A DNA stretch of 64,000 bases, taken from NCBI GenBank assembly GCA_963739095.1, contig CAVTZF010000036.1, positions 62,001 to 126,000 on the forward strand. The letters are read 5' to 3'. Below, one piece after another: positions 16,842 through 23,336 of this stretch. How positions within the stretch are numbered: position 1 is the stretch's first letter; the number at the start of each line of letters is the position of its first letter. A program made the position numbers and the translations under genes. This DNA comes from JACVRW01 sp963739095 (GTDB taxonomy: Bacteria > Actinomycetota > Thermoleophilia > Solirubrobacterales > Thermoleophilaceae). The notes under the pieces are model-generated. The model made no database searches. It was not told the origin of the DNA and saw only the letters and a list, made by a program, of their open reading frames with translations.

Positions 16842-18109
16842 ATGGAGGCCCCTTCTCTCAGGCTTTCGACCGCGGGCGGCAGCGGGTCGCCGCGGGCGGT
16901 CCGGTGGACGATGCGCGTCTTTTGCTCGGCTACCGGCAGCGAGCCCCGGTCGAGCCGGGTGACCGCGAAGCGCGCGCGCAGCGCTTCGTAGAGCCGCTCC
17001 GCCAGGCCGTCGAGGTCGACATCCGGCGCGGCCTCGACGTAGACCTTCACCGGCGGCACGATCGGATCGCCGTCCGCCACGATGCAGTGGCGCCCCAGTC
17101 GTGGGTCGGCCTCGAGCAGGGCGCCGATCGCCTGCGGGTAGACGTTGACGGCCTGGACGCGCAGCATGTCGTCACGGCGGCCGTCGATGCGGATGCGCAC
17201 CGTGTCGCGCCCGCACGCGCAGGGCGAGGTCCACACGACGGCCAGGTCCCCGGAGCGGTAGCGCAGGAGTGGCGACGCCTCGCGCTGCAGGTGGGTCCAG
17301 ACGAGCTCGCCGCTCGCGTCGTCCTCGAGCGGCAGGGACTCACCGTTGTCCGGGTCGATCAGCTCGAGCACGGCGTGCTCGGCGGTCGTCAGATGGAGCC
17401 CGTCGCCCTCGCCGCAGGCGCCGGCCATCGTCGACCAGACGTCCGACATGCCGAACGTGTCGGTCACGCTCGCGCCCCAGGCGTCCTCGATCTCGGCGCG
17501 GAGGGCGGCGAGGCCCGCACCCGGCTCGCCGGCCGTGACGATGTGGCGCAGGCCGAGCGCGCGCGGCTCGATGCCGGCCTCGCGCGCGCGACTAGCCAGG
17601 TAGGCGGGGAAGGAGAGCGTCCCGAACAGCGCGGTGATGCCGAGCCGCGGGATGAGGTCGAGCAGGCGGCGCGACTGGCCCGTGCCGATCGGCACGACGG
17701 TCGCGCCGCTGCCCTCGAGCGCCATGTGGTCGGCGATCCCACCCGCGTAGAGCGCGTAGTTGAGGCAGTGGGCGATCACATCATCAGGACGCACGCCGGC
17801 GATCCGGAACGCCTCGCCGCCGAGCGCGCTGTTCGCCTCGTGGTCCGCGCGCGTGAAGCCCACCGCCACCGGCTCGCCGGTGGTCCCTGAGGTCACGTGC
17901 ATGCGCACGAGCCGCTCGGGCGGAGCGCACAGCTGGGGGCCGAAGGGCGGCTGCGCGCGCTGGCCCTCGCGCATGTCCTCCTTCGTCGTGAACGGCAGCC
18001 GCACGAGGTCGGCCGGCTCGCGCACCTGCTCGCGGACGCCGCGCAGGCGCTCGCGGTAGAACGGGCTCGCCGCCTCGAGGTACTCGAGCTGCTGCTGGAG
18101 GGCCGTCAC
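16838..18109 (-). CDS. Phenylacetate-CoA ligase-like (PaaK/AMP-forming) acyl-CoA ligase
   Basis: An adenylate-forming ligase of 423 residues, PaaK-sized. The GTG at 18109 overlaps the previous gene by 4 bases. The sequence begins LEYLEAASPFYRERLRGVRE, as in PaaK. The phosphate-binding loop is MHVTSGTTGEPVAVGFTRAD, the adenine-contact region is VTDTFGMSDVWSTMAGACGE, and the hinge area is YRSGDLAVV...RIRIDGRRDDMLRVQAVNVY with a PaaK-like C-terminal domain. It should activate a carboxylic acid with ATP and CoA. Operon position after hydantoinase and carbamoylase genes suggests that the acid is a product of that pathway; the identity is inferred only. Confidence 0.88.
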   Translation of the reverse strand: MTALQQQLEYLEAASPFYRERLRGVREQVREPADLVRLPFTTKEDMREGQRAQPPFGPQLCAPPERLVRMHVTSGTTGEPVAVGFTRADHEANSALGGEAFRIAGVRPDDVIAHCLNYALYAGGIADHMALEGSGATVVPIGTGQSRRLLDLIPRLGITALFGTLSFPAYLASRAREAGIEPRALGLRHIVTAGEPGAGLAALRAEIEDAWGASVTDTFGMSDVWSTMAGACGEGDGLHLTTAEHAVLELIDPDNGESLPLEDDASGELVWTHLQREASPLLRYRSGDLAVVWTSPCACGRDTVRIRIDGRRDDMLRVQAVNVYPQAIGALLEADPRLGRHCIVADGDPIVPPVKVYVEAAPDVDLDGLAERLYEALRARFAVTRLDRGSLPVAEQKTRIVHRTARGDPLPPAVESLREGASI

Positions 18110-19356
18110 CCGCGCGGCGTCAGCTCGCCCGCGGCGGCGCGCCCGAGCGCCGCGTCGACGGTGCGCCCGTAGGCCTCGATCGCCACGCGCAGGTCCGCCT
18201 CGGGCGTGTCCTCCTCCTTCGTGTGCGATACCGGCGGGGACGAGGAGGAGAAGATCATCACGGTCGGGATCAGGCGCGCCATCTCGGCGGCGTCGTGCAG
18301 CGGGCCGCTCGGGATGGCGGTGTCCTGGCCGCCCGACTCCTGCACGGCCTCGCGCGCCGACGCGATCAGCCGGTCGTCGAACGGGATCGGCGGGATCGAC
18401 CAGAGGTGGCGCAGCTCGACCTCGCAGCCCTGGTCGGCCGCCGCCCGCTCGCAGGCCTGACGTGCCTCGGCGAGCATCGTGGCGAGCTCGTCCGGGTCGA
18501 GGTGGCGCTGGTCGAGCAGCATCTCGGTGCGGCCGGCGACCGCCGTGACGACGCCCGGCTCGCTGGTGGCGCCGCCGACCGTGCACACGCCGCCCTCGTG
18601 GCTGAGGCCGATCTCGCGGATCGCGAGCGCGGCCTGGGCCGTGGCGGCAAAGCTGTCGCGCCGCAGCTCCATCGGGGTGGCGCCGGCGTGCGCCGCCTGG
18701 CCCGTGAAGACCGCCACGTGGCGCTCGACGCCGCAGGTGCCGAGCACCGTCGCCGCGGGCTCGCCGCGGCTCTCGAGCACGGGGCCCTGCTCGATGTGGA
18801 GCTCCAGGTAGGCGCAGGCCCCGCGCAGCTGCGCGCCCGACTCGTGTACTCGGTCGAGTTCGACGCCGTGGCGGGCGACGACGTCCTCGAGCCGCTCGCC
18901 GTCGCGGTCGCGCAGGTCGCGCACCTCGTCGACCTCGAGCGTGCCCGCGCAGGCGGACGACCCGAACAGGCTGCGGCCGAAGCGCGCGCCCTCCTCGTCG
19001 GCCCAGTCGACGAGCCGCAGCCTTACCGGCGGGCGCCCATCGGCGTGCGCGCGCAGCGCCCCCACCGCGCTGAGGATCCCGAGCGCGCCGTCGAGCCAGC
19101 CGCCCGCCGGCACGGAGTCGATGTGCGAGCCGACGATCACGAAGTCGTCGGCGTCGCCCGGCAGGTCGGCCCAGAGGTTGCCGGCGGGATCGATGTCGAT
19201 CTTCACCGGCAGCTCCTCGAGGCGCGAGATCAGAAACGCCCGCGCCTTCACCCACTCGTCCGTCCAGCAGACGCGCCGCGCGCCGTCGGGCCCGCCGGTC
19301 AGGCGGGCCAGCTCGCGCAGGTCCGCGAGCACGAGGTCGGCGTCCATCGCCGTCAC
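18106..19356 (-). CDS. Zn-dependent N-carbamoyl-amino-acid amidohydrolase (M20; beta-ureidopropionase/allantoate amidohydrolase type)
   Basis: It hydrolyses an N-carbamoyl group to a free amino acid, CO2 and ammonia. Length is 416 residues. Metal-ligand motifs are in order: FVIVGSHIDSVPAGGWLDGA (His and Asp), VDWADEEGARFGRSLFGSSA (Glu pair), YLELHIEQGPVLESRGEPAA (His) and SGPLHDAAEMARLIPTVMIF (C-terminal His). The dimerisation domain with AHAGATPMELRRDSF is typical. GTG 19356 overlaps the dihydropyrimidinase stop by 4 bases; ATG 19347 is the alternative start. Placement directly after a dihydropyrimidinase fits the second and third steps of reductive pyrimidine or hydantoin breakdown. Confidence 0.9.
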   Translation of the reverse strand: MTAMDADLVLADLRELARLTGGPDGARRVCWTDEWVKARAFLISRLEELPVKIDIDPAGNLWADLPGDADDFVIVGSHIDSVPAGGWLDGALGILSAVGALRAHADGRPPVRLRLVDWADEEGARFGRSLFGSSACAGTLEVDEVRDLRDRDGERLEDVVARHGVELDRVHESGAQLRGACAYLELHIEQGPVLESRGEPAATVLGTCGVERHVAVFTGQAAHAGATPMELRRDSFAATAQAALAIREIGLSHEGGVCTVGGATSEPGVVTAVAGRTEMLLDQRHLDPDELATMLAEARQACERAAADQGCEVELRHLWSIPPIPFDDRLIASAREAVQESGGQDTAIPSGPLHDAAEMARLIPTVMIFSSSSPPVSHTKEEDTPEADLRVAIEAYGRTVDAALGRAAAGELTPRG

Positions 19357-20741
19357 GAGGCGACGGGCGCTGCTGCGCCGAGCGAGCGCGGGATGAAGCG
19401 CCCGTGGCCCGGCTGCGTCTTGATCTCGCCGCGGTCGTAGACGAGCGCGCCGCGGCAGTACGTCTCGCGCACGCTGCCCGTCGAGCGGTCGCCCTCGAAG
19501 AGGTCGTAGTCGACGTTCATGTGCGAGGTGCGCGTCGAGAACTCGAACGGCGTCGCCGGATCGAAGATGACGACGTCGGCGTCCTTGCCCGGCGCGATCC
19601 CACCCTTGCGCGGCAGGCCGAAACGGCGCGCGATCTGACCCGAGGTCAGCTCGACGAGCTCGGCCGGCGTGAGGCGGCCGCTCTCCACGCCGAGGTCCCA
19701 CAGCTTCACGAGCCGGTGCTGGATCATCGCGAGGCCGTTCGGGATCTTCGAGAAGTCGTCGCGGCCGAGCGCCTTCTGCTCACTGTTGAACGGGCAGTGG
19801 TCGGTCGAGACGCTCTCGAGCACCCCGCGCCGCAGCGCCGTCCAGAGCAGATCCTGGTTGTGGGCCTCGCGCAGCGGCGGCGAGCAGACGTAGCGGGCGC
19901 CCTCGAAGTCCGGGCGCTCGAGGTCCTCGATCGTGTTGGTCAGGTACTGCAGGCAGGTCTCGCCCGAGACCCTGACCCCGCGCGCCTGGCCGGCGGCGAT
20001 CTCGTCGGCCGCGAGGCCGCACGTCACGTGGACGATGAACACGCTGGCGCCCGCCAGCTCGGCCAGTCGCACGGAGCGGTGGGTCGCCTCGGCCTCGAGC
20101 ACCTCCGGGCGCGTGTGCGCGTGGTAGATCGGCTCGGTCTGGCCGGCCGCGAGCGCGCGCTCGACGAGCACGTCGATCGCCCAGCCGTTCTCGCAGTGGA
20201 CCATCGTGAGCGCATCGAGGTCGCGCGTGGTCTCGAGCACGCGGAAGAACAGATCGTCGGTGACCATCAGCACGCCCTTGTAGGCGAGGAACACCTTGAA
20301 CGAGCAGATGCCCTCCTCCTCGACCAGCGCCGGCATGTCCGCGAAGGTCCCCTCGTCGGCGCTCGTGATCGCCATGTGGAAGCCGTAGTCGACGTGCGCG
20401 GCGCCGGCGGCGCGCTCCTGCCACTCCTCGAGCGACGAGCGCAGCCCACCCGGCTCCTGCTGGATCACGAAGTCGACGATGCAGGTGGTCCCGCCCGCGG
20501 CGGCGGCGCGCGTGCCCGTGTCGTAGTCGTCGATCGAGCGCGTGCCTCCGAACGGCATCGCCATGTGCGTGTGGTTGTCGATCAGGCCCGGGAGCACGTA
20601 GCAGCCGCTCGCGTCGACGATCTCGGCGTCGACGTCGCCGAAGGACCCGACGGCGGCGATCTCCTCGCCGTCGATCAGCACGTCGGCCACCGTCTCGTAA
20701 CCGCCGCTTACGACTGTCCCGCCCTGGATGAGCTTCCTCAT
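19353..20741 (-). CDS. Dihydropyrimidinase / D-hydantoinase
   Basis: A cyclic amidohydrolase (462 residues) that opens dihydropyrimidine or hydantoin rings to N-carbamoyl amino acids. Metal site: LIDNHTHMAMPFGGTRSIDD (HxH), the lysine candidate for carboxylation in CSFKVFLAYKGVL, VHCENG and VHVTCG histidines, and the catalytic Asp in SVSTDHCPFN. It begins MRKLIQGGTVVSGGYETVAD, as usual for the family. The ATG at 20741 overlaps the upstream oxidoreductase stop by 4 bases (ATGA) and has GGTGG upstream. It forms the core of a five-gene unit with a flavin/F420 oxidoreductase, M20 carbamoylase, CoA ligase and enoyl-CoA hydratase. Confidence 0.93.
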   Translation of the reverse strand: MRKLIQGGTVVSGGYETVADVLIDGEEIAAVGSFGDVDAEIVDASGCYVLPGLIDNHTHMAMPFGGTRSIDDYDTGTRAAAAGGTTCIVDFVIQQEPGGLRSSLEEWQERAAGAAHVDYGFHMAITSADEGTFADMPALVEEEGICSFKVFLAYKGVLMVTDDLFFRVLETTRDLDALTMVHCENGWAIDVLVERALAAGQTEPIYHAHTRPEVLEAEATHRSVRLAELAGASVFIVHVTCGLAADEIAAGQARGVRVSGETCLQYLTNTIEDLERPDFEGARYVCSPPLREAHNQDLLWTALRRGVLESVSTDHCPFNSEQKALGRDDFSKIPNGLAMIQHRLVKLWDLGVESGRLTPAELVELTSGQIARRFGLPRKGGIAPGKDADVVIFDPATPFEFSTRTSHMNVDYDLFEGDRSTGSVRETYCRGALVYDRGEIKTQPGHGRFIPRSLGAAAPVAS

Positions 20742-21778
20742 GTCCCACCTCCGGTCACACCTGCGAAGCGCGGGAGGATCTCGCGCCCGTAGGTCTCGAG
20801 GGTCTGCTCCTGGCCCTCGGTCATGAGATAGATGTTGAACTGATCGACGCCGATCTGCTCGAGCTCGGTGAGCTTCTCGATCGCCTGCTCGGGCGTGCCG
20901 AGCACGCAGAAGCGATCGCAGATCTCGTCGCTGACGAACGCCCCGTGGCGCGCGCCCACGCGCGAGTGCTCGTCGTAGTCGTAGTGCGTCTCGGCCGGCA
21001 CGTAGTCGGTGAGCGCGCGCGGCACCACCTGGCCGTCGGCGCCATAGCGGGCGATCAGGTCGCGCACATGGTTCGAGACCATCGCCGGGAACCAGCGCAC
21101 CTGCTCGCGCGCGGCGGCCAGGTCGTCCGAGATGTGCGTGGGCGCGCAGACGATGCATTTGAGCGCCGCGGGGTCGCGGCCCGCCTCGGCGGCGGCGGCG
21201 CGCGCCGTCTCCATCGTCCACTTGATGATGTCCGGGTCGGCGAGCTGGATGATCACGCCGTCGCCGACGCGGCCGGCCACCGCGAGCACGCGCGGGCCGT
21301 AGCCCGCCACGTGCATCTCGATCGGCGGCAGCTCGGGCCGCACCCAGGCGAGCTCGATGTCGGTGTCGTTCCAGTGCACCTGCTCGCCGTTCATGAACGG
21401 CTTGATCATCTTCAGTGCTTCCTCGAAGGGACCGACCTTCACGGGCTGCTGGCCGATGTAGCGGCGCGCCGAGTCGCCGCGCCCGATGCCCATCACCATG
21501 CGGCCGTCCGAGATGTCCTGGAGCGTCGCGTAGGCGCTCGCCACCACAGTCGGCTCGCGTGTACCGGGGTTGGTGACCATGTGGCCGAGCTTGATCCGCT
21601 CCGTCGCCTGCGCGGCGAGCGCCAGCGTCGGGATCGAGTCCTGCCAGAGCACGTGCGAGTCGTAGGTCCAGCCGTACTCGAAGCCCTCTCGCTCCGCGAT
21701 CTGCAGCAACTCGATCAGCCGCTGATAGGGCGGGTCGGGCAGGACGGTGACGCCGAAGGTGAGTGACACGGCGCACAC
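20738..21778 (-). CDS. Luciferase-like (LLM class), probably F420-dependent oxidoreductase
   Basis: A TIM-barrel oxidoreductase of 346 residues. LLM hallmarks are FGVTVLPDPPYQRLIELLQI, the early strand YGWTYDSHVLWQDSIPTLAL, TERIKLGHMVTNPGTREPTV (substrate/cofactor strand), DISDGRMVMGIGRGDSARRY and MHVAGYGPRVLAVAGRVGDG. F420 rather than FMN is suggested by similarity to actinobacterial F420 enzymes, not proven. It is the first gene of the hydantoinase unit, which makes it a candidate for the redox step that prepares the ring substrate. The GTG at 21778 is used; a second GTG at 21769 is possible. Confidence 0.87.
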   Translation of the reverse strand: MCAVSLTFGVTVLPDPPYQRLIELLQIAEREGFEYGWTYDSHVLWQDSIPTLALAAQATERIKLGHMVTNPGTREPTVVASAYATLQDISDGRMVMGIGRGDSARRYIGQQPVKVGPFEEALKMIKPFMNGEQVHWNDTDIELAWVRPELPPIEMHVAGYGPRVLAVAGRVGDGVIIQLADPDIIKWTMETARAAAAEAGRDPAALKCIVCAPTHISDDLAAAREQVRWFPAMVSNHVRDLIARYGADGQVVPRALTDYVPAETHYDYDEHSRVGARHGAFVSDEICDRFCVLGTPEQAIEKLTELEQIGVDQFNIYLMTEGQEQTLETYGREILPRFAGVTGGGT

Positions 21779-21854
21779 AACCTACGGCAAGCGCTGTCTA
21801 CCCTCGGTGGGATAACACTTCGATAACCCTCGAACGATGGAACGGATACGTCAA

Positions 21855-21883
21855 AGCCCCCAGCGTCTCAGCGAGAGGGGGCT
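21855..21883 (-). terminator. Intrinsic terminator-like hairpin of the PAP2 gene
   Basis: AGCCCCC (21855-21861) pairs with GGGGGCT (21877-21883), with an inner TCTC/GAGA stem. Read on the minus strand, it begins 5 bases after the PAP2 stop and is followed by TTTGACG, a short U stretch. Confidence 0.6.
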
Positions 21884-21887
21884 GCGC

Positions 21888-22427
21888 TCAGGCGGCGGCC
21901 GGTGGGCGGACGAGACGCAGCGCGACGAGCGCGCACAGGGCGCCGAGGCCGGCCCCGAGCAGAGCCCCGGCCGCGACGTCGAGCGGGAAGTGCACGCGCA
22001 GGTAGAGCCGCGAGAGCGCCACGGCGGCGGCGATGCCGAGCGCCCAGGGCCGCAGTCGCGGGCTGATGATGGCGACGGCGGTGGCGGCGGCGAAGGCGGT
22101 GGCGCTGTGGCCCGACGGGAACGAGGCGTTGTCGGGCAGCGGCGTGAGCGAGCCGAGCGAGGGGTCGATCTCCGGCGGGCGGGCGCGGTCGAAGGCGCGC
22201 TTGAGCAGGTCGGACGCGAGCGAGGCGGCGCCCACCGCGACGGCCGCGGCCGCGAACGCGAGCGGCAGTCGCCGGCAGCGCAGGTCCGAGCACAGCCCCA
22301 GCCCCACGAGCAGCGGCCCCTTGACCCACCAGGCGGACAGCAGGACGAAGAGCGCCGTCAGCCAGGGGTGCTCGAAGGCCGGAGCGGCCTCGATCAGGGC
22401 ACGGTCGAGGTCGAGCACGAAAGTCAT
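21888..22427 (-). CDS. PAP2-family membrane phosphatase
   Basis: A 179-residue membrane protein of the phosphatidic-acid-phosphatase type 2 family, likely acting on lipid or isoprenoid phosphates at the outer face of the membrane. All three catalytic motifs are visible: KRAFDRARPP (K-x6-RP), the PSGH signature in NASFPSGHSATAF, and SRLYLRVHFPLDVAAG (SR-x5-H-x3-D). Transmembrane helices flank them. The ATG at 22427 lies only 12 bases from the divergent lipid-kinase start, so the two genes must share a compact promoter region. A second PAP2 domain is encoded in the fusion protein at 23333-25903. Confidence 0.88.
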   Translation of the reverse strand: MTFVLDLDRALIEAAPAFEHPWLTALFVLLSAWWVKGPLLVGLGLCSDLRCRRLPLAFAAAAVAVGAASLASDLLKRAFDRARPPEIDPSLGSLTPLPDNASFPSGHSATAFAAATAVAIISPRLRPWALGIAAAVALSRLYLRVHFPLDVAAGALLGAGLGALCALVALRLVRPPAAA

Positions 22428-22439
22428 CGCTCGAGAGCG

Positions 22440-23336
22440 GTGGACGCTAGCAAGCGGCCCGCGCCGCTGTTGATCGTCGTCAACGGTCAGGCGAGCGGGA
22501 TAGCCGATCCGAGCGGCACGGCCGATGAGCTCGCCCGCCTGGTGCGGCGGACCGGCGCGCACGCGGAGGCGGTGGTCACGAGCAGCGAGGAGGAGCTCTG
22601 GGCCGAGCTCCGGCGCGCGGCCGGCCACGGCACGCGAGTCGTGCTCGTCGGCGGCGACGGCTCCCTGCACGCCGCGGCCAACGCCCCGCTGCGGAGCCTG
22701 CCCGAGCTCGCGCTGGTGCCCGCCGGTCGCGCCAACAACATCGCGCGCGCGCTCGGAATCCCGGTGGAGCGGGCGGCCGCGCTGGCGGTCGCCACCGGCA
22801 GGCCGGCGCGGCCGCTCGACGCGCTGCGCGTCGTGACGCCCGACCGCCTCGTCTATGCGCTCGAGGCCGTCAGCGCCGGCTTCCAGGCCGAGGCGCGCGC
22901 CGGCTACGACTCGGACAACTCGGCAGACCTGCGCCAGGGCGTGCGCGCCTTCCTGCAGGCGCTGGCGCGCTTCCATACCTACGCGGCGGTCGTCCGGCTG
23001 CCCGGCGGCGTGTTGCGCACGCGGGCGGCGGCCCAGCTCTTCTTCTCGAACCTGCCCTACTTCGGCTTCGGCTTCGAGGTCGACCCCGGCGCTGACCCGG
23101 CCGACGGCCGCTTCGAGGCGATCGCGATCGAGGCACGCAGCCGCCGCCGGCTGCTGTGGCTGCTCGCCGCAGCCAGGCGCGGCCGCCACATAGGCCGGCG
23201 CGGCGTGCGCCGGCTCACCGCGAGCTTCGCTCGAGTTGTGGAGCCGCTGCCGCTCGTGGCGGACACTGTTCCGCTCGGCGTCACGACGGCGACCGTGACG
23301 GTCGAGCCGGGACGGCTGAGGGTGGCGGCGCCATGA
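22440..23336 (+). CDS. Diacylglycerol kinase-family lipid kinase
   Basis: A 298-residue ATP-dependent lipid kinase of the DagK catalytic family (DgkB/YegS type). The sequence begins at GTG 22440 with PLLIVVNGQASGIADPSGTA. The nucleotide-binding glycine signature is TRVVLVGGDGSLHAAANAPL (GGDGT/S), followed by LALVPAGRANNIARALGIP, equivalent to the GTxNDxAR motif. The C-terminal beta-sandwich contains LFFSNLPYFGFGFEVDPGAD. It probably phosphorylates diacylglycerol or a related membrane lipid. The stop overlaps the start of the MFS-GT2-PAP2 gene by 4 bases (ATGA), so both are made together, pointing to a shared lipid pathway. Confidence 0.85.
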   Translation: MDASKRPAPLLIVVNGQASGIADPSGTADELARLVRRTGAHAEAVVTSSEEELWAELRRAAGHGTRVVLVGGDGSLHAAANAPLRSLPELALVPAGRANNIARALGIPVERAAALAVATGRPARPLDALRVVTPDRLVYALEAVSAGFQAEARAGYDSDNSADLRQGVRAFLQALARFHTYAAVVRLPGGVLRTRAAAQLFFSNLPYFGFGFEVDPGADPADGRFEAIAIEARSRRRLLWLLAAARRGRHIGRRGVRRLTASFARVVEPLPLVADTVPLGVTTATVTVEPGRLRVAAP

